Shown: positions 41,348 through 49,954 of the stretch, piece by piece
Position numbering within the stretch: the stretch's first letter is position 1
Layout: each line of letters begins with the position of its first letter
Assembly (NCBI GenBank): GCA_944739405.2
Contig: OX123182.2
Coordinates: 97,642,051-97,706,050, forward strand
Origin: Euclidia mi
Taxonomy: Eukaryota > Arthropoda > Insecta > Lepidoptera > Erebidae
Direction: 5' to 3'
Length of the DNA: 64,000 nt
Notes under the pieces: generated by a model
The model's database searches: none
Told to the model about the DNA's origin: nothing
What the model saw: only the letters and a program-made list of their open reading frames with translations
Made by a program: the position numbers and the translations under genes

Positions 41348-41379
41348 CCGTATTATTAATCCGTCACCACTCCGTGTGG
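41348..41379 (+). repeat. SINE family B, right part after hAT insertion
   Basis: CCGTATTATTAATCCGTCAC then CACTCCGTGTGG continues the SINE B interrupted at 34986. It matches 51477-51505 in Helitron 1. Confidence 0.75.
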
Positions 41380-41576
41380 TCCTAAAGTCACTTGCAAAGG
41401 CTGTAAGAGGTTGATATGTAACAAATGCAGTGGTTTAACAGCAACGGAATTGCGTGTCTTTGGTCTGCAAATACCACGACTGTCCTATCTCTGTACGGAC
41501 TGTGAGGAAGGCCTGATGCAGGTACCAGAGTTACGTAAGCTAGTCACGGAACTCCAACAACAAGTAGAAGAATAGG
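41380..41576 (+). pseudogene. LINE ORF1 PHD-like zinc finger segment
   Basis: Translation gives VTCKGCKRLICNKCSGLTAT, then ELRVFGLQIPRLSYLCTDCE, then PELRKLVTELQQQVEE before a stop. The spacing of Cys pairs resembles the PHD-type finger found at the N-terminus of ORF1 in some insect CR1-group LINEs, followed by a short coiled coil. The first Cys ligands and the start codon are missing at the 5' junction with the SINE. Confidence 0.65.
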
Positions 41577-41678
41577 GTAGTTTCCAGGGTCAAATTAATT
41601 ACATTTTATTTAGTCCGTATTTTAGGTTATAAAAATATATTGGACACGTATTTTTTCTTTTTTCGATTAACTACGGAA

Positions 41679-41810
41679 TTCAATATTCGAAATATGGATA
41701 GATCTGTAGATTTTAGATTCGTTTTTGACAGTTTTTGACATAAGCTCCATACAAAATATGTCAAACACGAATGTAAAATCTACAGATCTATCTATAGTTT
41801 GAATATTGAA
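41679..41810. mobile_element. Palindromic MITE (copy 2)
   Basis: Nearly perfect arms of about 52 bp: TTCAATATTCGAAATATGG, AGATCTGTAGATTTTAGATT and so on pair with the right end. The centre is TTTTTGACATAAGCTCCATA. It is the same family as 30257-30412. It interrupts LINE ORF1, and the open minus-strand frame over it is spurious. Confidence 0.8.
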
Positions 41811-41835
41811 AATGGCCGTAAATAAAAAGGTAACA

Positions 41836-41930
41836 AAGATATAGCCCATTAAAGTTACGTGTGACGTCATCTAGTGCAAAAAATGCAGCACGGCGTGACG
41901 TTATCCGTAACTTTAATGAGCTATATCTTG
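41836..41930. repeat. Imperfect inverted repeat, about 33-bp arms
   Basis: AAGATATAGCCCATTAAAGT then TACGTGTGACGTCA at the left pairs with TGACGTTATCCGTAACTTTA then ATGAGCTATATCTT at the right. It is likely another small palindromic element next to the MITE. Confidence 0.7.
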
Positions 41931-42020
41931 GTCATTTTTGGTTTAATTTACAAATAAATATATATAAAATACGTATCGCTTATTTTTGAATAATCTAAAG
42001 GACGGACTTATAATTTTTTT

Positions 42021-42437
42021 TTGTCAACTAGCCTATTGAAGTGCTTTCAGTCATCGGGCGTAATCAACTTAGATGCTGTTATTGGTGGAATGGAAGAGAG
42101 GAAAAAGCGAAGTCGTAATGTTATTATTTGTGGCATAACAGAATCAAAAGCCACTTCTTACGAAGAGAGGAAAACACACGATAAAATTAATGCTGCTCAA
42201 ACCTTTAATACACTCTCCATCCAAGAACCAGAAATAATTGCTGTAATTCGCCTAGGTAAACCTAACCCTAGCGATAGTTCGAAGCTTCGTCCTATGAAAG
42301 TAATTCTCGGTAAGAAACACAGTAGTACTAGTATTTTGAAGAACAAAAGTAAGTTGCCCAAGTCAATCAGAATTTATTCAGATATGACTCCATATCAACG
42401 AGACCAACTAAAAAAGCTGCGTGGGGAGCTGGCGTAA
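42021..42437 (+). pseudogene. LINE ORF1 RRM-like segment
   Basis: The frame has EERKKRSRNVIICGITESKA, then ERKTHDKINAAQTF, then EIIAVIRLGKPN and RPMKVILGKK. This is the RNP-like nucleic-acid-binding module of CR1/L2-type ORF1, whose hallmarks are R-x-x-N-(V/I)-I-(I/F)-x-G-(I/V)-x-E and a later R-x-G. It has no convincing ATG of its own and is the downstream part of the ORF1 whose zinc finger lies at 41380. Confidence 0.75.
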
Positions 42438-42559
42438 AGGACTGAAAAGGGTGAGCAAGACCTAACCATTAAATATATTAGCAACATAACCAAAATAGTC
42501 ACCACTACAAAAAACTAATTGCACCACATTTAATTGAACTCCGCATACTTTATACAAAC

Positions 42560-43180
42560 TTGGCATCCATCACGGCTAAATACGATTTATTCCTCATCGA
42601 AGTTAAAATACACAAGCCCGCATTTATTATGATAACTGAAACCCACCTTCATTGTAAAATTAGTGACTATTTGATTGACATACCAGGTTATGTACTCTAC
42701 CGGCTAGATAGACACGAACGGAAGGGAGGAGGTGTTTTAATATATGCTATTCGAGAATTCAATAACATAGCAGTTGTCACAAAACTAAATAGCTTATATC
42801 ACAACCCTCAAATAGAAGCTCTATGGGTTGTTGTACACTACATGGGTCTTAAACTCCTTTTAGGGTGTATTTACCGTCCACCATCCAATATCGTTCAGGA
42901 ATCAGATAAAGCACTGTTTTCAATAATTGATAGGGCATCCGCTGAAAACACAGTACTCATCGCTGGCGACTTTAATTTATCGAACCTAGCCTAGCCACTC
43001 AGACAAGTGAAAAGTCTTGACAAAATAAGCAAGAGTTTCGTAAATATGTACTCTAACACAAACCTTCAACAGCTAGTTACGCAAATTACTAGAAAACGGA
43101 ACGATGAAGAATCCCTACTAGACTTTATATTATGTAATGATGTCACACTACTTAGCGACTTAGATTACCATCCTCCGATT
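42560..43180 (+). pseudogene. LINE ORF2 endonuclease, broken
   Basis: 42560-42994 gives PAFIMITETHLHCKISDY, then GGGVLIYAI, then GCIYRPPSN and VLIAGDFNLSNLA (catalytic Glu and GDFN). A TAG follows and the frame resumes at 43007 as NTNLQQLVTQITRKRNDEES, then LLDFILCNDVTLLSDLDYHP before homology ends. The terminal S-D-H motif is not reached. No reverse transcriptase follows. Confidence 0.8.
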
Positions 43181-43189
43181 GGCAACAAA

Positions 43190-43395
43190 ATTAAAAAAAA
43201 ATCCGCAATCTTTGATTTCCTATCCGCCATCTTTGATCACGAAATAAATGTTGTATTTGGATTCCCCATCCCTTTAAACATCGGAGACAATATCCATATT
43301 GATTTTTAAAAAAAAATCCCATCCACCATCTTTGATCACAAAATAGATGGTGTTTTTGAATTCCCCATTCCTTAAAATATCGGAGACTATTATAT
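43190..43395. repeat. Diverged tandem repeat, about 115-bp period
   Basis: CCATCTTTGATCACGAAATA then GGATTCCCCATCCC then ATCGGAGACAATAT recurs at about 43226 and 43329 with small changes. It lies where the RT should begin. Frames across it are chance. Confidence 0.65.
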
Positions 43396-43849
43396 TAGTA
43401 TAGATAACTGCAAAAAAGTATTTACACATACAAACTACTTAGTACTAACACTTAGTAGTACTCAAAATGTTATCCGGTATATGTGACGTTTCGCTAGACT
43501 GGCCAATATAGCGACTGTGATTTGTCTGTTAGATCCATTACAATTTAGCAAAATACTCGACAATCTGAATTTTGCGGATATATGTTGTTGACTCGAAATC
43601 TTTATTTTTTAATGTTTTATTATTCAGGTAAGTTTTCGATGTACTCCTTGACGAAATTATTAATATAAGATTTGACACTGCGATAGCAGCGCAGTCTGTC
43701 GGTTCCAATGTGAAACATTCAAAAATTCACAACTACTTACAAATTAAAAATTAACTATAAACACATTTTTCAGTGGACTAAATTGTGAATCTAAACTTTT
43801 CTCAAGTCCCCTTGAACACACACAAAAAAATCATCAAGATCGGTCCATT

Positions 43850-44242
43850 CGCGCAATTTTTGGTTTAAAATGGTTTGAATCATGTAAACCAGTATTTAAG
43901 TCTGAAAATATCCTAACCGTTTCCTGCCTTTACATATACAAAATCGCAAAATTTGTCAAATTTCATCCGTTTCTTTTTGAAAATAATGCAACCCAGAATA
44001 AGAGACAGACTTCTCACCTGCCTCTTAAAATGCCGGTGCCACAATTAGAGTTATTTCGACACAGCTGTGTATATATGGCACCACTCATTTTTAATACTTT
44101 ACCGAAAGAGATCACCGAACTTCCACGGAAAAGATTCTGTACTGTGTTACGGAACTGGCTCATAGAGGAAAGTTTTTATTCCATAAAATATTTTTTTAAG
44201 AAGAGTCATTGTCGGTTTTGCTTTTATGGAAATCTCTTGTAA
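43850..44242 (+). pseudogene. LINE ORF2 C-terminus
   Basis: It reads IRAIFGLKWFESCKPVFKSE, then VSCLYIYKIAKFVK, then LELFRHSCVYMAPLIFNTLP and FCTVLRNWLIEESFYSIKYF. This parallels the tail of the intact LINE at 40460-40870 (RAMFNLKTTDSCAPIF, SLFVKRNKH, PTVYNKVPSDIKE, CYYSIADFL). It is followed by an AT-rich UTR and the (ATTG)n tail. Confidence 0.8.
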
Positions 44243-44520
44243 ATTATATAATCGAATGTAATAAGTATTTATCTAATTTTAATGTTAATTTCTTTATTAT
44301 TGTAATATGTGCCTAATATTTCATAATTTTTCGTACTAATTAAGCATTTTTTTATTACTACATTTGCATGCCTGTACTAGGTGAAATATGTATAGCTCTT
44401 TGAAAACACTGTAACAACTGTTTGTGTACCATATTTCAAGCAAATAAATAAATGATTGATTGATTGATTGATTCGTTTAGGAGGAGTTCAGTGACATACA
44501 CACGCACACAAGAAATATAT

Positions 44521-44900
44521 CTTCTTCTTTCTCTTAGCGTTATCCCAGTTTCAATCTGGGGTCCGCTTTCTAGTCTAACCGGATTTGACTGAATATTAGC
44601 TTTTCCACGGAGCGACTGCCTGTCTGACCTCCGCAACCCGAAGGGATAGCGATATTCCATGGTTTAGACTAGTGTCAGTTTTATTTAGAAGGTACTGACG
44701 CCCTGTAACGATTGTCAAAGATCTTCATGACAACCGGGACCGACGGCTTAACGTGCTCTCCGAGGCACGGGACAAGCGATAATTAACAATTCAATACGCA
44801 CATAACTCCGAAAAGTCATTGGTGCGCGCCGTGGATTCGAACCCGATACCCTCTGCATGGCAGTCTGTTGGTATACCCACTCGGCTATCGCCGCCACTAC
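44521..44900 (-). mobile_element. SINE family C, full-length, with 15-bp TSD
   Basis: ACACAAGAAATATAT flanks it at 44506-44520 and 44901-44915. The minus strand has a perfect A box (TAGCCGAGTGG) and B box (GGTTCGAATCC), then the shared segment CTTTTCGGAGTTATGTGCG, and a body ending in AGAAAGAAGAAG. Its 3' body differs from that of the copy at 10700 although the heads match. Confidence 0.9.
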
Positions 44901-44915
44901 ACACAAGAAATATAT

Positions 44916-45364
44916 ATATTAAGATAATAAAGACATATTTATTTCTGCATTTTGGTTGTTTACAACACTTATACAAGTCAAAACGCTATTCTAGATGATG
45001 CCGGCTTTTCCTAGCTAAATGACTTCTTGAGAAGAAAGGCCAAAACAAACTCAGAGTCATTGCTTTTTCTTTGTCATTTCATTATATTTCATCTCTTCGT
45101 TTATATTCATTTGAAGTCCAGACATAATAGGTTTAGATGCGAGTACAATGCAGGATATCATCTGACGCTTACAACTGGCTCAGCCCGCTGATGGCCCGCA
45201 TTCAACAGCCATCGTACGGATCAACCTTGATTGAGGGAGCCAGCACGACCTGAATCATTACTTACACATTTTCGAATTTATACCTAATATTAGTAGGGAT
45301 TAGCCAAGGCTGTTACAATAATTATTAGTTTTTTTTATGTAAGCGAACAAAGTAATGACAGTGC
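44916..45364. other. Spacer, nothing recognised
   Basis: No supported feature. It ends at the left TSD of the RTE insertion. Confidence 0.45.
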
Positions 45365-45412
45365 ACCATATATAATGTGACATCATCATCATTGTCTTGC
45401 CCTGGTCCCAAT

Positions 45413-47122
45413 TTATTTGGGGTCGGCGCAGTATGTCCTTCTCTTCCATACTTCTATGTCACCAGTGATCTGATCATTTACCCTTTTCTCTTTCATATCC
45501 ATCCTCACACAGTCGAACACGGAAAGGGAGAGGACGGCCAAGAAAAAGATGGATGATCTTTTTCTTGGCCGTCCTCTCCCTTTTCGTCCTTCTACATGCA
45601 TATTCATCACTTTATTACCTACATACATCTCATCTCTCCGCATAACATGTCCATACCAGGCCAATCGACACCCTTTTATCTTTTCATCAATGGGTGCCAC
45701 TTTCATACTACCTCTAACGTAATCATTCCTAATTCTGTCCATTCTTGTCACTCCACACATCCATCGTAACATTCTCATCTCTGCCACATGACATCGTTTC
45801 TCATCCATCTTCTTTGTAGCCCAACACTCAGCTCCATACAGTACGACAGGCCTTATAACCGACTTATACATGCGGCCCTTTAATTTCACAGGCATTTTGT
45901 GATCGCATATTGTGCCTGAGACCTGTCGCCATTTCATCCATCCTGCGTTGATTCTTTGCCTAACATCCCGATCAATTTGGCCGTCATCTTGCAGGAGTGA
46001 ACCTAGGTAGTGGAAACCGGAGCTTACTGGTAGAAGTGTACCGACGAGTGTTACCGGTATAGGACTGGAGAGACCGCCAAAGTCACAGAACATATATTCT
46101 GTTTTGGTTCTGCTTATTCTCAGGCCTACATTCTCCAATCTCTGCCGCCACTCCTCCAGCTTGCTCTGCACCTTCTGTCCACTCTCTGCTACCAGAACGA
46201 TGTCGTCGGCAAACAGCATGCACCAGGGTGCTTCTTCCTGTATGTCCGATGATATAGCATCCATAATTAACAGGAAGAGGTAGGGGCTAAGGGCCGACCC
46301 TTGGTGCAAGCCTACGGCCACGGTATGGTCAAGGTGGTGGTACGGTATGGTCTCCTCGTGTAACAGCTTATTGAAGAATAAAATCAGCCAAGCCCATCCA
46401 TCATCTCCTAACGCTTTCCATGCTTCTACTGGAATTCCATCTGGTCCTAACGCTTTTCCATTCTTCATTCCACTCACAGCCTTTTTTACCTCTTCCTTAT
46501 TTATTTGCTTCACTAAACCAATATTCATCGCCTCTTTCTCAAGGTTTTCGTTCCAATCGTTCTCCTCATTCATTAACTTTTCAAAGTATGTCCTCCATCT
46601 TTCTTTTATTCTGTCTTCGTCCATAAGAATCGCTCCTGTTTCGTCTTTCATGTACTTAATATGGCATACATCCTTCGCCTTTCTCTCTCTAGCTTTAGCC
46701 ATGCTGTATAAATGTTTATGACCCTCGGGTTTTTCAAGTAACCCGTACAAATGGTCTAGGGCTTTGGATCTAGCAATGGCTACGGCCTTTTTGGCTCTCT
46801 TTTTACATTCATTATATTCCTTCTTCTTACTTTTTTCTAAAGATTCATTTTCTCCTTTCATCAGCTGCTATTCTTTAAACCTTGCTTTCTTTTCCTTAAT
46901 TGCATTCTGTACCTCTTGTGTCCACCACCACGTGTCCTTATCTTTCATACGCTTTCCTTTCGACTCTCCTAACACATCCTTTGCTACACACTTAATACAT
47001 TTACTCATCTCTTCCAACTTCCAACACTCATTGACACTAATATCATTCATATCGCCCATTTCTAACATCTTATCTACCACTCTATCTCTGAATTTTTCTA
47101 CACATTCATTCTTCTCTAACAT
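45413..47122 (-). pseudogene. RTE reverse transcriptase, internally deleted, one stop
   Basis: Read from 47122: a linker (LEKNECVEKFRDRVVDKMLE, DTWWWTQEVQNAIKEKKARF), an in-frame TAG at about 46868, then KGENESLEKSKKKEYNECKK. It continues with GKALGPDGIPVEAWKALGDD, VGLHQGSALSPYLFLLIMDA, MLFADDIVLVAE, GFHYLGSLLQDDGQIDRDV and YGAECWATKK. Between LLHEETIP and TVAVGLHQGS roughly 100 or more residues expected in RTE RTs are missing, including the first catalytic-aspartate block. A fold-back (45523-45583) adds about 13 foreign residues after GRGRPRKR. The copy is inactive. Plus-strand frames over this region are shadows. Confidence 0.9.
45523..45583. repeat. 28-bp perfect fold-back inside RTE ORF
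   Basis: Arms at 45523-45550 and 45556-45583 (AAAGGGAGAGGACGGCCAAG start) with 5-nt loop GGATG. The related copy at 26945-26985 has only one arm followed directly by GACTGTGTGAGG, so the second arm was copied backwards from the first. Confidence 0.9.
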
Positions 47123-47136
47123 ATGCCATCTTATTC

Positions 47137-47373
47137 ATGGAGTCAGTTGCTGCTTGGTTCTTTGAGAGCGTATTCGAATCAGCAAATACTTGGTTCCAGA
47201 AAAAAGAGGAACATCTGATCACATACAACAGCGGCCAACACATGACCCAGATCGATTATTTCTTGCTAAGACGTAATCGACTCAACTGGGTCAAAGACTG
47301 TAAAGTGGTACCAGGTGAAGATTTAGTCTCGCAGCACAGGCTCCTGATGGTCGAACTTAAGATTCGAATACTC
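47137..47373 (+). pseudogene. RTE endonuclease C-terminal part, inverted segment
   Basis: Reads FESANTWFQKKEEHLITYNS, then MTQIDYFLLRRNRL, then KDCKVVPGEDLVSQHRLLMV, the last third of an RTE endonuclease, with the catalytic His region (SQHRLL). It belongs immediately upstream of the linker encoded at 47122 on the other strand. It is the inverted half of the 45383-47382 insertion. Confidence 0.9.
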
Positions 47374-47400
47374 TTTCAAAGAACCATATATAATGTGACA

Positions 47401-47756
47401 GTACTGACAGACATACGATAGCACATGCGCAGCACTCAATTATAACAGCGCATGCGTTCTTACTGTTTATAGGTAGTAGGTTTGTCTCTACAAACTTTGA
47501 CCCTGTCTAAAATCCCTACAAGATTATTTTTTGCAACTAATTGTATCCTATGTGTTTTTCCTAGTTTTGACCAACTTCCACACCAATTTTCAGCCAAATC
47601 GGTTTAGCCGTTCTTGAGTTATAAAAAGTGTAACTAACACGACTTTCTTTTATATACATAATTTAATATTGACATGATGGTAATCCCAACGCCATTTATC
47701 CCGGCTGGTGTTGCATACGCCGAAAAGTTATAACAAATCTGTATATTGTAATTATT
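47401..47756. other. Spacer with generic LINE-tail text
   Basis: Around 47530-47640 the text (CCAAATCGGTTTAGCCGTTC, then TTGAGTTATAAAAAGTG) resembles widely dispersed arthropod LINE 3' regions. No coding sequence was found. Confidence 0.5.
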
Positions 47757-48184
47757 AAACTCTTGCGTTACTGACTGACTGATAGACAAGCTACAGCCAA
47801 AACTATTGGGTGTAAGAAGCAAAATTTTGGCATGTGTATTTCTTGGAGACCTTAGTGGTGCTCTAAGAAAGGATTTCCTGAAATGCTCACGGCATCGTGT
47901 ATAATTTATTTTATTTATCCCCAAAGGAGTATGCAGAGGTGTATTATAACACTCACATTTCGCCATGAATTTTTAGGTCCCACGTAATAGAGGCGAGCCT
48001 ATTGCCATTACCGAGCACATCACCAGATTCCGTGCTGCTACTGAGAATTCAGAAAAACCCAGTAACACTTTAGCCTGACTCGTGAATCGAACCCGGGACT
48101 TCCGATTAGCAGTCGCATCCGTCATGAATAAACGCTTAGATTATAAAAAAACGTGCGAGTGCAGCTGCGAGCGTCCTCTAGTAT
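47757..48184 (+). repeat. Family D repeat split by SINE A
   Basis: The left part (47757-47900: TCTTGCGTTACTGACTGACT then GGAGACCTTAGTGGTGC) and the right part (about 48150-48184: CGTGCGAGTGCAGCTGCGAG then CGTCCTCTAGT) are separated by a SINE family A copy. Confidence 0.75.
47905..48150 (-). repeat. SINE family A nested in family D
   Basis: Minus-strand copy with the tail CCCCAAAGGAGTATGCAGAG, body GAGGCGAGCCTATTGCC and a B box seen in GAATCGAACCCGGG. The ATGT tail is not evident. Boundaries are approximate. Confidence 0.75.
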
Positions 48185-48986
48185 AAGGTATTAAATATAA
48201 TACCATTATTACTTAATGCAATAACGCAATTGACACCCGTAACACAAGTATTAAAATAAATTCCTTCTAATGCAATATATTAAAACACACCACTAAACGA
48301 CAAATAGAATATTGATCTCTAATATAATTTAGTGAAACCTCGTATCAGAGCGAATACGAAATTAAATTACAATTTATTTGTGTTCTAATTATGGCAGTGT
48401 TTGATTTTTGATTAATAAGTTAGGTATCCTATGCAGTACTTAGAAGACTTATAAGTAATACCTCATTTGCTACGGAGATATTGCATACTACCTACAGGTA
48501 TAATAATGTAAAATAGGTATAACAAAGCGTTCTTTATTATTCACCATCAGTTTGGCCTGTTCAAATTCAATTCATACTTCGCTTCCAAGAAGAAAATATT
48601 GAGTGTAAAGCCAAAAGAATGTATATTCTACTTTCACGTTTTCGCAACAAACAAAGGGTGTTCGTTTGAACTTGTTTTATGTTTTCAAGTTTCGTTTTAG
48701 CTGTTAGTTAGCGATTTATTAGTGTCGATCGCCTTTTAAGTTCGGGTGGCCATATTTTTTATTGCAGTTGAATATGTGCAGTAAAATTACTGAGATAAGG
48801 TGTATATTTATGTACCATTATTCATTCAACGAGACGCATCGTTTTATGTAGCTTTGCATAGTTCTGTGAGCGTAGCACAGTGTTCACAGTTTGAAAATAG
48901 AAATCTTTAGTTAGGCTAGACTTCGGTTCTATTCTTTTTGAGTTGCTGAACGTGAGTTTGGACGTTTTACGGCCGGTAGGTATTAA
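48185..48986. other. AT-rich spacer, nothing recognised
   Basis: No supported feature. It ends with A48986, the host base before Helitron 1. Confidence 0.45.
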
Positions 48987-49089
48987 TCTATACATATAAT
49001 AAAATGGTAGGAAAATCAAAACTGTACATTGAATATTTTTTTTAAAGAATACTTGGGGTGTGATCTACTATCGATACCGAGGCCAAAAA

Positions 49090-49162
49090 TATAGTTTTTA
49101 GAATTTTTGTCTGTTTGTCTGTTTGTCTGTTTGTCTGTTTATCTGTTTATCTGTTTGTCCTT
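49090..49162 (+). repeat. 8-bp tandem repeat GTCTGTTT in Helitron 1
   Basis: The tract has GTCTGTTT and ATCTGTTT units. Copy 2 (56230-56270) has two fewer units, a replication-slippage difference between otherwise nearly identical copies. Confidence 0.85.
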
Positions 49163-49954
49163 ATATCCGGGATAAAGTAAAAAAGTACTGCATGGATTTA
49201 CTTCAAATTTGGCACAAATATTATCGAAAAGTCGGGTCGCCACATAGGCTACATATTATCACGCTATGACCTACAGGGAACGAGCAGAGAACCTTTATTT
49301 CTTCAACGCATTCTGTAACAACGTGTAATGTAACAATGCATATTTGAATGTTGTTATTATGTTAACTATGCTATAAGCTAGCTTCACACTATAAAAATCA
49401 CGCAATATAAGTAACTTAGGCTGATAAAAATAATTATTTGAATATAAGTAGAATGAAGACAATTTTAATGCAGCGCCATCTAAGAGAATTCAAAAACATC
49501 AAGTCGAATTACATGTGTAAGCCCTTTTTGGATATAAATAATTCAAATTTAAACATGTTGGCGACGTGAATAGTTGTTTTCAAAAGTCATAGATGGAGTT
49601 GTACATTTTCTTCTAAAAATTTTATTTTTAATTCGTTTCAGAGATGAGCAAGACTATTAGTTGAAGTTATTTACTTAATTAACTATACCATCGCCACACT
49701 TGATTGCTTACATAATTTCTGTCAGAATAAATAGTAATAGAGTTAGTACAAAATAAATATTTTGGTCACATTGGTGTAATTATTGCTTCTTAATTAATAT
49801 ATTTTCATGTCGCATGTAAACTTGCTTTAAATTGTCTTCCGGGATATACATATAGCACGTACCTTTGTTTGGATTAACTGTATGTAAAAATTAGTGAGAT
49901 GTGGAACTAGCTAGATTATTTTTACTCACACACAGCCACATTTATTGTTACGTC

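Larger units (their letters stand above)
41380..44472 (+). mobile_element. CR1-group LINE lacking its RT, (ATTG)n tail
   Basis: In order: a PHD-like zinc finger and coiled coil (41380-41576), a block with two MITE-like palindromes (41577-42020), the remaining ORF1 (42021-42437), an endonuclease (42560-43180), a repetitive noncoding block (43190-43850), the ORF2 C-terminus (43850-44242), and a 3' UTR ending in (ATTG)n at about 44446-44472. The whole reverse transcriptase core is missing between endonuclease and C-terminus. It is a deletion derivative with several lesions. Confidence 0.75.
45383..47382 (-). mobile_element. RTE LINE insertion with inverted 5' part, 18-bp TSD
   Basis: ACCATATATAATGTGACA occurs perfectly at 45365-45382 and 47383-47400. 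Between them the 3' portion runs on the minus strand (47122 to 45383, tail CAATGATGATGATGA), while the upstream endonuclease portion runs on the plus strand (47137-47373). One TSD pair enclosing two opposed parts shows a single insertion with 5' inversion, as produced by twin priming. Confidence 0.9.

Noticed and set aside
46347..47165. Plus-strand frames of 68-133 codons
   Set aside because: Antisense shadows of the RTE reverse transcriptase, which has clear motifs on the minus strand.
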